The notes: generated by a model not told the origin, from the letters alone. A DNA stretch of 64,000 bases from Phymatolithon calcareum (GCA_977006965.1 OZ345376.1:682001-746000); one strand, 5' to 3'; positions 9,414-20,312 are shown, counted from the first letter of the stretch. A program made the numbers and translations.

Positions 9414-9977
9414 TAATGCAATCCGGTTACCATACTGCTTTTCTGAAAATAGGTCCATAAAATTTCTATGAAGTTTTTCACGCGATGTAAAATATGCATG
9501 TTTCTAATGGGAAAAATTAACATCTGTTCGCATGAACATTGGGAGCTGCCAATGTAGCAGTAGTTCTCGTTGCAGGACAGGCTTTGTGGAGAGAAATAAT
9601 CGGAAATAAAGGTGAACGAGAGCACTTGCCTGCAGTGCATAAAGGGTTTCTGGAGTTAATCCGTATTTTCGCGCTTTCCACCTATCACGTGCACACACGC
9701 CCATCAGTTTTCACTGTATGTCTTCACACGAGCCAAATATTCGCATCGTCCTGAAGCGCGTCTCGTCAACTTTTAACGCACTGACGTAATCACTTTACAG
9801 TCAATCCTGTCCTGTCACCAGACTATTGGCCGGCACAACAAGACGGACCCGTCGCAGCATTGTCAATACTCTACTAAGTCGAAAAAAATTTGGTTATCTT
9901 ATAGACTCATAATCCAGTCGGCACACGAAGGGGTATCTTTCACAATTAAATTTATGTAACTTGTGAAATTGGCGTTT
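9414..9977. other. Gap between inverted copia-like ends
   Basis: No gene seen. The sequences directly after the two purine tracts do not match each other, so no shared long terminal repeat is demonstrated here. Confidence 0.3.
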
Positions 9978-10108
9978 CTCTCCCTCCTTAACATTCTCCT
10001 GGTACCAGGCTCAATTGGGTACAAGAGGACCCGAGGGCTCTTTTGTACCCACTTGGGCCTGGTACTCTTACGTTTTACAGATTCGTTATCCCGGCTTACG
10101 GTATACAT
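9978..10108 (-). repeat. Copia-like 3' end, copy B, with palindromic insertion
   Basis: Minus-strand copy of 9341-9413. It matches from the ACCGTAAGCCGGGATAAC block to the purine tract (AAGGAGGGAGAG) at its end. It differs by an extra ~60 bases at 10002-10065 that form a near-perfect palindrome. The insertion is flanked on both sides by GTACCAG, which occurs once in copy A. Confidence 0.5.
10002..10065. repeat. 64-bp imperfect palindrome inserted in a repeat
   Basis: Reads GTACCAGGCTCAATTGGGTA in the left arm, and the right arm is its reverse complement with about five mismatches out of 31. Comparison with the uninterrupted copy at 9341 suggests insertion of a ~53-bp foldback sequence with duplication of GTACCAG. 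Confidence 0.55.
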
Positions 10109-10358
10109 CACATTAGTGTTCGGATAAGCAAAAATGACAAGGGGGTCACGGATGACACGAGTACTGTAAGATCTCGAAACGCTGCAGTATACGTATGCAA
10201 GCGTTGGAATCTTAGATTAAACCTTCGAAGATTCTAACCGGAGACACCACTTGTAATACGGTGGTAAAACTGCCTCCGCGCACCAGTGCTCATATTTCGG
10301 TATGATACAGGCACTGATATTAAGGTCGCCTGTTCGAGTCCTATTACGAAAAATAATT

Positions 10359-11172
10359 GAGGAAATGCACTACGTGGCTTCCCCTCGCCGAAACTATTAC
10401 TCACCTCAAGCCATGCGTACTATCATAACTCCCTACCCGAAACTACTTCTCATCCGTTTGTCAAAGAAAATATATGCGACAGTAAAGTTTAATGTGTGTG
10501 CTACTCTCTATGCTCTAGATCTTCGTCGCAAGTAGCATCTCCGTCATGGCAGGCGATAAGGTCGATTATCATGGACTGAGCCGCTTCGCCGATGTATTTT
10601 CATTTCGCCTCGACATGGTTGTGGACGTTAGGCCTCCCGCATGTCTGCGAGAAGTGGCCAGTGTCTCAGCTCGAGGAGCAGTGACGGGATTTCATTTCGT
10701 ACGGCAAGTAGAAATTCTTTCTCTTGCGGTCCGGCTTATCCACAAGTTCAAACGGCACCAAATCATCCTGTATTTGATGTTCAACAGAGACTACAACACA
10801 CGTGATGCTGCCCTCGCGCTGCTTAGCCCGCATGCTTAACAACCATACGTCCCTGAACCAATGCTTTTTCCACGGGTCGAACGACAACCGATGCTGCACC
10901 AAGCGCCTAGAAGCGTACAGAAGTGCAGCGACCACTTTTTGCGCTTGGCCACGAAGTGGCATTGCCCATCGACATGTAGTGGGATATTAGCAAGTCACCT
11001 CTAGCACGAACTCCTTCTTTTCCATGATTTCAGAGTGGTTAGTGCGGGAGCCTTGTGAGCTGAGCGTAGCAGACAAATACGACGACATGCTTAGAGTATG
11101 CTGTCGTATTCGCAAGGAATGGCCATGGAATGAATTTGTCCAACTTTTGGTGGCCTTGTAGTGAATTTCCTC
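10359..11172 (-). mobile_element. MULE-like element 1 (non-autonomous), 814 bp
   Basis: Begins GAGGAAATGCACTAC and ends with the inverted GTGAATTTCCTC. It is flanked by AAAAATAATT (10349-10358) and AAAAAGAATT (11173-11182), a 10-bp target duplication with one mismatch. Internal sequence from about 10375 to 10830 is collinear with 41570-42000 of the second element. Mutator-like elements make 8-11-bp duplications, which fits. The minus strand encodes the remains of a protein ending in a CCHC-like segment (CSSS-stop-DTGHFSQTCGRPN). No transposase core is present, so the element needed help in trans. Confidence 0.65.
10666..10962 (-). pseudogene. MULE-like element 1: remnant ORF with zinc-knuckle end
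   Basis: A 98-codon frame that carries DDLVPFELVDKPDRKRKNFY and then the first half of a CCHC knuckle (HCSSS) before a stop; the remaining half (GHFSQTCGRPNVHNHVEAK) follows in the same frame. The second element has the equivalent VPFELVAKPARKRKKPYVPL and the knuckle HCSSYGHTRHLSQTCGRPN. FAR1/MULE proteins often end in such a knuckle. Upstream of the shared part the two copies diverge. Confidence 0.45.
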
Positions 11173-11182
11173 AAAAAGAATT

Positions 11183-12221
11183 GAACTAAATTCCGCAAAG
11201 GGCACACGTATTTCGCCGTGCAGTGATATTTTCTATTTTTCGCAAATGTTTAGTTGTCTGTTTGAAAGACCTCATTGTCTTAAAGCTTAGTTTACGCTGT
11301 TGAGCTGGGTGGTCCTTTTCAGAAACCCTTTCGAGAGAAATAACGATTAGTATATCGCAATAACATTGGTGGCAATTTAATTACAAAGGGACCCTTTCAC
11401 GTTACGCGCGTCCTTCAAAAGGTCAAAGCCTAGAGACCTTGACCGTCGAAATAGGGTGAAGCAATTGTATTTGTTCGTTTCTGATTGCTTGCCGAACTTC
11501 ATTGATGAATGATTTCGACGCCTTTTATAGTGCTTTTGGAGAGCACAAGAAACAGGATGAGAATACCTAAGCTTACGTTGTGCTCCAATTCAGAACACTG
11601 CAGGTGGTATTGCTAAATTCAGGGCCCTTCGCGCAATGTTACATTCTCATCGTCTTTCCCCTCTACAGTCTTCTCGAGTAGCCTCTTCATCGGTCATGCC
11701 AGACTTGCGATACTCATTAACACTCCTTAGACTATAAATCGCCTGGTTCCTAGTATACCGACTCATCGCATTCCATATTGTCAACTAAGGTGACGCTTTA
11801 GAGTAGTATGGAGACTAATGCCGTTTCTGTTCTTAATATTTCTCCGGAGTTCAGTTCATACTTTGTTAGATTCTTGCGTACGGTGTCCAAGTGGCGCCCG
11901 GCTTCTGTTCTGAACGTATTCGATATAAGGGTCGCGCTAACTTGAGGGAACCTACCGCTTGCGTATTTATGTCCAGCTGTGTCGTTGGAGGTTATGGGGA
12001 AGGATGCGGTACATTACAAGAGGAGAGGTTGATTTTGTTGGGTTCCTTAGTTTATTGACTTGATCGAACTCTTGTTCAGGCTATATAGACCTCAGTCTTA
12101 GTCCGCGTCCGAAACTAGTCAGAACTTAGTATAATCCCTTTGACGACGGAGACCAATTAACCAAAAACAAATCTATCATAATATTATCATATTGAATGTA
12201 CAAAGATCAAACTCTTCCAAT
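11183..12221. other. Gap; may include a copia LTR at its right end
   Basis: No ORF or repeat recognised. The part from about 11950 to 12221 lies directly after a purine tract on the minus strand and could be a long terminal repeat of the copia fragment at 12252-12812, but no second repeat copy was found in the window. Confidence 0.3.
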
Positions 12222-12233
12222 GCTCCCCCTTAA
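12222..12233 (-). promoter_or_regulatory. Candidate polypurine tract
   Basis: On the minus strand the bases read AAGGGGGAGCA, 20 bases after the end of the copia RNase H frame, just where a plus-strand primer is expected before the 3' LTR. Confidence 0.4.
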
Positions 12234-12251
12234 TCGAGAAACCTTAAGACT

Positions 12252-12812
12252 CTATCGCTGACAATCCCATTTCCTTCCAAAGTTCGTGACCTTGATTCTA
12301 TCAAGCGGTTTAGTCAGTCCATCTGAAACGAAGTCTCTAACATAGTGGTATTGGATTTCGATATGATTGTTGCGCTGTGTGATTGCTACGTTGTATCCGC
12401 AAGCGATGGCACAATGAAGCCTACGAGGAGAGTTATCGAGATCATGAATGTTGGATAAGAGCCTTGAGAGCCACACAGCGTCTTTTGCCGCAGAGCGCGA
12501 AGTGATGTACTCAGCTTCACAGGAGGAGGTTGCAACGATGGTTCGTTTCTTGTATCTCCTACTGATTTCTCCCCCTGCGAGAAAGAAAACGTACTCGCTT
12601 GTGGGCGTTCGATTCTCGAGGCATTCAGCTCAATCTGAGCCACTGTACCCGATTAGAGTCAGACTAATGTCCTCCCCGAACAGAATTCCACGGTCTCTAG
12701 TACCACCGACATACCCTAAAGCACGTTTCACGGCCGACCAATCACGCTTGGGGGAACGTTCACAAAATTGCATCAAGTGCGGGCTAAAAAAAAGGAGACT
12801 GAAGTCTCCCAA
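12252..12812 (-). pseudogene. Ty1/copia RNase H fragment
   Basis: Minus-strand sequence in two or three frames gives the typical end of a copia polyprotein: RALGYVGGTRDRGILFGEDI, SLTLIGYSGSD-stop-AECLENR (normally GYSDSDWAGC), YVFFLAGGEISRRYKKRT, SSCEAEYITSRSAAKDAVWL with the RNase H glutamate, and NNHIEIQYHYVRDFVSDGLT near the end. It ends at a stop at 12252. The first 12630-12812 part also has an in-frame stop in place of Trp. Nothing upstream of RNase H remains on this strand, so it is a 5'-truncated or deleted copy, separate from the plus-strand copia copy that follows. Confidence 0.8.
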
Positions 12813-13440
12813 GTAGTTAACATTATCGATTTACTGGCCGAAGTGCAAAATAGGCTCCCGAAGTACGCGCAGCTGCCAGAGAATCAAAACAGAGTACCGA
12901 GAACACGGACAAGACTATCTCTGAAATTACAAAAAGAACGGACGAGATGGTATCCAGACTCCCAGTGACCGTCAACCGTGTTACTGTCCTAGAAGCAAGG
13001 TACAGACCCTATCTGAAGAGAACGCGGCACTCTGAGCTATTAACAGTGATCCCGAAATTCCGCGAAGCGTACTTGAGGAAGATGAACACAACACTATTTC
13101 GCCAGTAATGGAGTGGGGAGAAGAAAAACAAGCCCGCGGAAATGCTGCAGTCCTTTCCGCTAGACTTATCGAAAATCTTAATGACGAACCATAACAAGAA
13201 CCAACCAGGAGGTCGTATCAGAACTTTTTAAGAAAACGCCTTTTTGGAAGAGAACAAGGAAAACGTGACCCGCTTTGGAAAGCGCATGGGAGCTTTCATG
13301 AGGCCCAAAGGACAGGAGCCAAAGTTGCCGCTCTCTACATCAAGAACCTTACCAGATAAAAAAAAGGTGAGATGGAAGAAGCAAGAGGTGAAAGGCTTCG
13401 AGCCATCTGACTCGAAGTAATTTCTTATACGTGGTAGATC
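12813..13440 (+). pseudogene. Possible coiled-coil ORF fragment
   Basis: Two plus-strand frames look coding. One is ENTDKTISEITKRTDEMVSR at about 12895-12955, with a heptad-like spacing of hydrophobic residues, followed by LEARYRPYLKRTRHSEL. The other is TRFGKRMGAFMRPKGQEPKL near 13270, followed by a basic stretch. Coiled coils with basic tails are common in LINE ORF1 and retroelement gag proteins. The pieces are separated by stops and I cannot assign a family. Confidence 0.3.
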
Positions 13441-13524
13441 GCCTTCATAGTTGACTTTTTGTTGACTCGCAGTGGACTCTCCGAACGGATCTTGGACAAG
13501 AATAGAAGACCCCCAATCGCCGAA

Positions 13525-14197
13525 ATGGACAACTCGCGAGGAACTCTGAACGTAGAAAAGTTAAATGAGACGAATTTCCACTTTTGGAAACAAAAATTTC
13601 AGCTAGTACCATCATTTCGAGAACTCGATGAGTACATCGAGGAAGATCGCCCTGCACCGAACTCGGACAAATTAAGCTCTGCGCCGGAATGATAATAAGG
13701 CAAAAGCCATTATCGGGCTATGTCTCTCCGATGAACAGCTCGAAAACGTACAGGATGTTTAAAAGGCCAAAGAAATGTGGCTAGAGATACTTAATATCTT
13801 CGAGCGTCACACTCTTCTCAATAAATTAGCCGCTCGACCTAATTTCTAAACCGCCACCATGTTAGAAGGCGAGATAATTCCGCCCTTCATTAATCACATT
13901 CGTCAGCTCGCGTCAAAACTCAAGTCAATGGGTGTAAATATTGACGAAAATGAAATGGCAATGGACTTGCAGAATGGACTTACTAAGCGCTTTGACATTC
14001 TCATCAGCGCTCTTGGCGCGTTCGGAAACGAAGAAAAATCATTCTCCCTCGAGTTTGTAAAGAGTCTTCTTCTTCAGGAAGAGCAACGTATTAATATGCG
14101 AATTGAAGCATCCAGCGTTAAATCCGAAACAGCTGCTCTGTTCACTGGCAGACGTAACTTAATACAACTTCGTGACCATTGCCAAAATTACCGTTGA
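13525..14197 (+). pseudogene. Copia gag remnant
   Basis: From an ATG at 13525 the frame reads LNVEKLNETNFHFWKQKFQL, the standard start of copia gag (L-x-G-x-N-F/Y-x-x-W), followed by RELDEYIEEDRP. It stops at 13690; another frame carries KAKAIIGLCLSDEQLENVQD. The third part (13859-14197) has NHIRQLASKLKSMGVNIDEN and then LTKRFDILISALG, the conserved second half of the UBN2-type gag. The CCHC knuckle is not recognisable. Gag forms the particle in which reverse transcription takes place. Confidence 0.7.
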
Positions 14198-14254
14198 ACA
14201 GGGCATCCATCTCTCAATGTTGGTCTAAATTCCCCTGTCTCACTCCAGAAGGAT

Positions 14255-14644
14255 ATGAAAGTCAAAACAAAAAAAACCAATAAGCCTTCTGCGTTATTCA
14301 GTGATGAAATAGAGCCTGTCCGAGTCCTTTCTGATTCCGATTTCGTATGCTTCATGTCAAAGGTTCGCAGTTACGACATTCCTGAAGAGTCTAAGGCATG
14401 TATCATTGATTCCGGCTCCACATCTCACATAACATTCGATCACTCAATCTTCTGCTCGTACACAAAACTGTTGTCCTCCGTCAAATTGAGAACAAGAACT
14501 CAGGCTAAAATTTCTGGAAAAGGAGATGCCACTATAACTATTAACGTCAACGTAAAACAGTATAAGTGCAAACTAAGGGACGTAGTACATATACTGGACT
14601 TCGGCTACTCTTTACTTTCAGTTTCGAAAATGGATGCAGTATAG
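14255..14644 (+). pseudogene. Copia aspartic protease
   Basis: A 130-codon frame. The active-site motif is intact: CIIDSGSTSHITFDHSIFCS, matching the D-S-G-A/S-T/S-x-H/N-M pattern of copia proteases. It continues with ISGKGDATITINVNVKQYKC and VVHILDFGYSLLSVSKM, which is the normal flap and C-terminal region (V-L-Y-V-P-x-L-x-x-N-L-L-S-V). It ends at a stop at 14644 where the polyprotein would continue. Confidence 0.75.
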
Positions 14645-14836
14645 GGGAATAACCTTCAGACGTGGTCGATTTTATATCAAAACACATGACGAAACTGTGG
14701 TAAAAGGTACAGTACGCAAACGTCTGCATGCTCTCCACATTCCGAATGACTCTCTCATAGTCTACGTTGCTTTCCTAGCTAGTCTACAGCTCTAGCATGA
14801 ACTTTTTGCTCATTTACACCCACCTGGTATCACAAC

Positions 14837-15446
14837 TTGGTACGCCATGGGGTGGTCAAAGGTGTTACCATTGCTTCCAGTTCAGAAGTAAAAGATCCGT
14901 TCGCAGAGTGCGTTGCATGCAAAAGTCACCTTTTTCCTATTCTGAAGTCCACTGAATCTCGTTCTAAAGCACTTCAAGATCTATTGTATTCCGACATTCT
15001 TGGTACTATCGATATTCCATCTGTTGGAGGAGCTCAGTACTTCATAGCTTTCATTGATGATCGCTCAAAATGGAATACGTTGTTCACCATACGAAAGAAG
15101 TCAGAGAGCTTTGAGCGCCTTCAGAAGATCCACAAGTACGCTGCGACTCACACGGGAAGAAATCTTAAACATCTGAATGTGCAGAAGTTCTCATCAGCAC
15201 CAATTGTCAAAGCGATTCGTGCCGACAACGGAGGAGCGTATCTATCCGACGACTTTAAGGTGCACCTTTCTGATAACGGCATTCATCACCAGCACTGTCG
15301 CTTACACTCCACAGCAAAATGGAGTGGCTGAGCGCATGATTCGTACGCCTCTCGACTTGATGCGCTCGATGCTTAATCACAAAAGCATCGAGAAGAAGTT
15401 TTGGGCTGAAGTTTGGCTACCGAAGTGTACGTCTGCAATCGAGTAA
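14837..15446 (+). pseudogene. Copia integrase
   Basis: The pre-integrase part is LVRHGVVKGV (usually LGHxNxxxL), followed by ECVACKSHLFPI (from the HHCC zinc-binding region, C-x-x-C). The catalytic core starts LLYSDILGTIDIPSVGGAQY with the first Asp, and continues FIAFIDDRSKWNTLF and IRADNGGAYLSDDFK with the second Asp. After a frameshift near 15300 it reads TPQQNGVAERMIRTPLDLMR, the third catalytic residue being Glu. All three acidic residues remain, but the frameshift inactivates the copy. Confidence 0.75.
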
Positions 15447-15862
15447 CGTTTCACGGGATGTCACGTTCGATGAATCGGATTTCGAGAAGGACATTGCTGA
15501 AATAAATGAGTCTGACTATATTCCGTAACCAAAGGACATTGAAATCGTTCCTGATGCTGTGGACGCCAAGGACAGTGTGTCGAAAGACAATGGCGAATAT
15601 CATTGCAAAGCCCATTTTGCGTCGCTCATCTCGAGTCTTCAAGCCACCTGAGCTCTGGAACACACTTCCCTACTCTGGTATGCTAGCATTAGAGTCTGTA
15701 AACTTTGCAACTGAGATTTTCTTGTCTTCTCAAGAGGTCCCTCAGACATTTCAAGCTGCTACCTGTCAGGAAAGCATCGACTTCTGGTCTTCTGCGATCT
15801 AAAAAGAGCATTTATGACTTACCTGTAAGAAAACCTAGACGCTCGTTCAACCTAAGCCCGAT

Positions 15863-16430
15863 ATGAACGTTCTTCCTTTCAAATACGTCGTTAAAGTTAA
15901 GGACACCGGTTCCAAAGTTTGCATCGTGGCTAAAGTGTTCCGACAGGTGCATGGGGTGGACTTCAGTGAAACATATCCTCAGGCGATAACTTCACTTCCA
16001 TTCGTATCCATCCTTCTTGCATCGTTTGTCGTTATTGTCCTTGAGCTACATCACATGGATGTTTTTACCTCCTTTCTGCAACGTGAGCTTGAAGAAGACA
16101 TACACATGGAAATTCCTTCTTAGTCTTGTAATCCGAAGCGTCTCGATCTTGCATGCAAGCTCATAAAAGCACTTTACTTTACGGATTCAAGAAGGTATGT
16201 AGACAATGTCCTTCGAAGATCGATACTTTCTTGATTACCGAGCCCGGCTTCACAAGCAGTCCGAACAACTCTTGACTCTATATCCATCACACTTCTAAGA
16301 GCATTGCGATAGTGTCTCTGTACGTAGACGACTTACTTATGGCGAGAAAAGAAACTTCAGCAGTCGCTTGGATCAAGGGGAGCTCAACATTCGCTTCGAA
16401 ACGAAGGACTTGGGAGACGCATGAATGTGC
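15863..16430 (+). pseudogene. Copia reverse transcriptase remnant
   Basis: The frame from 15863 reads YVVKVKDTGSKVCIVAKVFR and QVHGVDFSETYPQAITSLPF, the copia consensus being K-A-R-L-V-A-K-G-x-x-Q-x-x-G-x-D-Y. Motif A appears as LELHHMDVFTSFLQRELEED (usually QMDVKTAFLNG-x-L). The catalytic loop is LYVDDLLMARKE at about 16318-16353, after a frame change, followed by RFETKDLGDA-stop-MCLGLEI. At least three stops lie between these motifs. Confidence 0.75.
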
Positions 16431-16699
16431 CTTGGATTAGAAATCCTCCCGGATCGCAAGCTTCGAACGAAAGAGTCGTTAAGCCCTTTGGCGTGGAAAA
16501 CGCAAATCCAGTGCCTACGCCAATGGAGACTAGTGTGGCATCCAACGCCACTATCATACTCCTTTACAAATAGCTCCCTTCAAATTGTCATTCCAGCTTG
16601 CATTTACAGCAAGCCATTACATATAGCATTACAGTCATTACAGTACCGTAGGTTTCGATGCGTACTTACACCATGAAGGATCACCAAGGGCAAACCCTA

Positions 16700-17399
16700 G
16701 AACCACTGCTTACAGCTTACATACAACCCCACAACTAGGAAGAAAAGCATCGCTGTTGACGAATTGACATATCCCAGTCAGTCTCTGCTGACGTTCCATA
16801 CCGCCCAGCTATCGAAAATCTGACGTACCTCATGGTTGGCATCCGTCCAGACATCTCTGACTACTGAAAGGTCGGGTTTTGACCGAGGGTTTTCAAAATC
16901 AGATGCTCCTTGGCATTTTCTAATTTCTTCTCCGCTTGTCTGGTCGACGCAATATTCTCGACGTTCTAGTCGTCATCAGACAGCGTCTCACCTCGTTCTG
17001 CCCCAGTGGTTCCATCAGTTCTGAAACTCTTTCTCATAAACTCGCTATTTGTTGCAATATTTTGCTCCCGTAGTCGGGCGCGATACTTGTCGCCTCGATC
17101 CGCGACTACGGTTGACGATCCAGGGACCTTCGCTGTTATTCTCCTTGATTTCGTTATCCATGTCACGATTCATTGTCGCGTCCTCCATCATACGAGGTGT
17201 GAAAGACCCTCAATGGGCTTCCTCCCCCCAGATGCGCTTGTCCGCTTGAATAGTAGTACTAACTGCAACCGGACCCGAACGGTCCAATTTTTTCTCCTTC
17301 CCTCTACGTATACTTTGTAGCGAGTATATTATGATGGGGGATCCTGCTATTTTATATTGCAAACATTAGCCGCTTCCGCCTGAAGAAATGGTCCACCTA
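16700..17399. other. Gap between copia copy and second LINE
   Basis: No gene assigned. A 66-codon minus-strand frame at 16966-17166 has a basic, gag-like composition but no motif. The bases from 17320 to 17400 are probably the 3' untranslated end of the minus-strand LINE. Confidence 0.3.
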
Positions 17400-17487
17400 G
17401 GGGATATATGTTGATTTATTTTAAAAGCTCCCATAACCTCAAATGGAGCACCAGGGCAGCTTCTCGCTGTTTTCGATACTCATCTCT

Positions 17488-18243
17488 CTACTCTCCTTCT
17501 AAAATCTCCTTAATTCGATTTTCTCTCCCTGTGAGGGCCCGAGTAAGTCTTTTCCATTCATATTCCGTTTCTTGGTCCATCTTCATAGGCCGCAGTATAC
17601 GTTGCAACACGATAAGCTCCATCAAAGCACCAGTGCCAAAGTGTTTTGCCAGAATGAATTTTCTCCACAAAGGAACTCTGTTGAAAATGACTCTCAGGCA
17701 TCTCTACCTCGCAGTCCTGTCCCTTACATATGGCACTCCTGGTAGGTCACTCGGTACGCCGATCGGGATTTTAACTGTCGGACACTCTTCTTCCAATGAC
17801 CAGACTTTGACTGTTGCTTGTAGGCGTCGCTTTTTTGACACCATACCTTCTTTCGCTTGTTTCAGAGCTTCTTTAAGGTGTTCCTCTTCCCCGAGATATC
17901 CAAAGTCCTTTGATACGTCTTCCGGATCTTCTTCTTTTCCCTGGTATTCTTCTGAAAGCTCCAGGAACTTCCTCCGTCTTACCAAGCTTAAGGCAAACGT
18001 TTCAGCCTGATGCATTCTCCTCATCTGTGGGCTGGCGAGACAGCAGAGCACTCGCATTCTCTCCCTTCGATACTCGGCATATTTTCCGGAAAAGTATCTG
18101 TAGAAAAGACCTTCTGCTGCTTCAATTGCCGATAGCAGTCGTTTCGTGATCGGTGTCAGGTGAATGACATACTCCCATTTGGGGAGAATCAACGACTTGA
18201 AAATCCTGATGCACGTGGTTGGTTGGAGTCCTCTGACGTTCAA
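17488..18243 (-). pseudogene. LINE 2: thumb and C-terminal region
   Basis: Frame 18243-17704 reads RGLQPTTCIRIFKSLILPKW and continues to YRYFSGKYAEYRRERMRVLC and LASPQMRRMHQAETFALSLV, corresponding to the stretch after the palm in LINE 1 (GLSIQKCIEIYKALV there). After a frameshift near 17690, frame 17670-17488 (KFILAKHFGTGALMELIVLQ) gives a Lys/Glu-rich helical end. No RNase H domain or zinc knuckle is present, unlike the third LINE at 44420-46465. Confidence 0.65.
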
Positions 18244-18447
18244 GCCAATTTAGCAGAGTTTGTGTATGCATCCCATAGCATTCCGATCTCTTGAGATTGC
18301 TGTATCGTCGGTGACTCCGTTGTTGTTCGTTCTGATCCCGAGGTAGGACATTCTCCAGGCTTGGTGCAGCTCTTTTCCTGCAAGGAAGAATTTCTTCTTT
18401 GGGTGTCCTTTGTACTTAAGGACCTCGCTATTTCCTGGCTTCGTGTT

Positions 18448-18882
18448 CTATTTCATGGGGTTCTCGGCTGCCCACTTCGCAGCTATATCCAATAGTTTTT
18501 GCAATGCTTTTGCATTCTTTGCCTGAAGAAGAACGTCATCCGCAAATAGCTGCGGTGGATGGTCAGACACTATTCTTGTTACTTGGGCGGTGGCTTCGGC
18601 GAACGTATCCATGAATATGTTATATAGGCACGGACTAAGCGGGGAGCCCCGCGGAACACCTCGGTCGATAATGCACCACGTTTTCGTTTCATCTCTTGCC
18701 GACGTGATCCACGACGGTTTCATCAGGTAAGATACCATCTTTGCTATGTGCGCCGGCAACTTTTGCTTCAGTCGCTCGATGAGGATATCGCTCGGGACGC
18801 TGTCATACGCTGCTGACAAGTCAAGTACAGGAACGAACGGGTGACCATTTTGCATAGTATTCTTTGCGCGAAGTATGGCCAA
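18448..18882 (-). pseudogene. LINE 2: reverse transcriptase palm
   Basis: 144 codons with three catalytic motifs intact in one frame: motif A LDLSAAYDSVPSDILIERL (residues 20-38), motif B RGVPRGSPLSPCLYNIFMD (residues 74-92), and motif C LFADDVLLQA with the two catalytic aspartates at residues 115-116. Upstream on the same strand, near 19000-18900, YRPISLLSQVRKI is present in another frame. It ends at a stop at 18448 where the frame continues as NTKPGNSEVLKYKG. Confidence 0.8.
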
Positions 18883-19003
18883 ATATGTGCTCTTGTCTCT
18901 CCGAAAACCAAGTTGTGCTCTGTTAAACCGGTAGTCATCCCTATGGCGGAATCGATTATCTTCCTGACCTGACTCAGTAGAGAGATAGGCCTGTAGTTTG
19001 CCG

Positions 19004-19513
19004 CTATGTGTGCTGGACCTTTCTTTTAGAGGGGAATAGTGTTGCTTGCCGCCATTGTCGTGGGAGGCACCTCAGCCGCCCGCATGTCTCCCACAGAACC
19101 AGAATCAATTCGAAACCAACCTCCTTGTTTGCGTGTAGCATCTCCACAGCAACGCCGTCTGGGTCCAAAGCTTTCCCTCTAGGCGCTCTGTTAAAGGCTC
19201 TTCGAAGATGCCTCCTCATTGCTCTGTTAACGGTAAACCTTTCAAGGGTCACATTCCAATCCTTCTCCGCTTTGCACACGTTCGAGATGTACGCGGATAA
19301 CTTGCTCGGGAGCACTGGGGCTCCTAGGGCCCGGTTCTTACCAGTTCGTCGCTCCTTGGACTTCATAACCTTTCTCGCGACAATTGCAGCCTCAGTGGGG
19401 CCCATCTTCTCGATCCCTTCTATATATATTTCAAATTGGTCCTCCTTCGATTTCCGTACCTTTTTCTTGATCACCGCTTTGACTTTTTTCAGCTCAGTCT
19501 GCTTGGAGACCAA
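19004..19513 (-). pseudogene. LINE 2: linker and start of reverse transcriptase
   Basis: 169 codons. The N-terminal 40 residues are Lys-rich (KKVKAVIKKKVRKSKEDQFE). They are followed by FNRAPRGKALDPDGVAVEML, the first reverse-transcriptase motif (usually GKAPGPDGI), and by CGRLRCLPRQWRQATLFPSK. One residue block is altered (KALDPDGV in place of KAPGxDGV). The frame overlaps that of the endonuclease piece by about 20 bases. Confidence 0.7.
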
Positions 19514-20195
19514 TCCTTTGTACCCTTTTGTAAATCCTTGTTCTTTTCTTGGCTAATTGATCGAATTCTCTGTTCCAGAACGTCTTATATCGTCGCGGCC
19601 TGGGCTTGTCGGAGGTCCAGGGCTTTGTGATCTTGACGCGTAGAATTTTGTGCCAAGCATTGAGGTCATCTTCATTGATACAAGCGCGCAGTTTTTGGAT
19701 CATCTCTGGGGCCCACGAGGATATTTCCGCACTGGCTTGTGCCGCTCGTTCTGGGCATTTTCTTGCTGCTCTTGATATGAACTTTTCCTTCTGCTGTGCG
19801 AAAATTTTGTGATTCAAGAATCGAACCGGTGTGTGCTCTGTGTTATCATCCCATGATCCGTTCTGAACATACGGAACTTCAACTTCCGCTGACTTTGTAA
19901 GAAATATGTCGATATTGCTTCTCCCTTGATTTGTCACGAATGTGGGGCTGCTCGCAGTCCGTATTCTCCAGTTGTGCCTCGCTGCCCACGATAAAACCTT
20001 GGTTCCCCTCCAGTTTCCCTTATGGTCCCAAAGTCTGTGTCTCGCGTTCAGGTCACCCATGATGACAGCTTTTCCACGGCAGTACTTGTGGAGGTAAGCA
20101 AGACACGTGTCGTAGTCTTCTCGTTTGGCTGAAGGCGAAATGCACACAACGGCCATAGTTAGGTTTGAGATATTCGCCACCACTGCTTGGTACAC
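19494..20195 (-). pseudogene. LINE 2: C-terminal half of endonuclease and linker
   Basis: 234 codons in a single frame. It shows MAVVCISPSAKREDYDTCL, IMGDLNARHRLWDHKGNWRG with the GDxNAxHxxW core, and SNIDIFLTKSAEV. Next comes NTEHTPVRFL, matching the final SDH-like region but with EH in place of DH. The linker holds a FWNREFDQLAKKRTRIYKRV signature. The N-terminal half of the endonuclease is not present upstream. Confidence 0.75.
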
Positions 20196-20312
20196 TTAGT
20201 GGTCCACCTTGGTCAGACCTGTGAGGGCGGGATATTTTAAAAGCCCTCAACGCCGGCGCACGCCAATACCAGAGCACCTTCGCAATTGCTGTAAGACTAC
20301 AATGCATCGCGT

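Larger units (their letters stand above)
13459..16700 (+). mobile_element. Ty1/copia retrotransposon, degenerate
   Basis: Gag, protease, integrase and reverse transcriptase motifs occur in the order diagnostic for copia (integrase before reverse transcriptase). Every domain is interrupted by stops or frameshifts, and the RNase H part after about 16430 is scarcely recognisable. Long terminal repeats were not identified. A possible primer-binding site (TGGTAGATCG) lies at about 13433. This copy is in the opposite orientation to the RNase H fragment at 12252-12812. Confidence 0.75.

Noticed and set aside
10302-10345. TGTTCGAGTCC as a tRNA T-arm
   Set aside because: The flanking stem does not pair and no D- or anticodon arm is found upstream.
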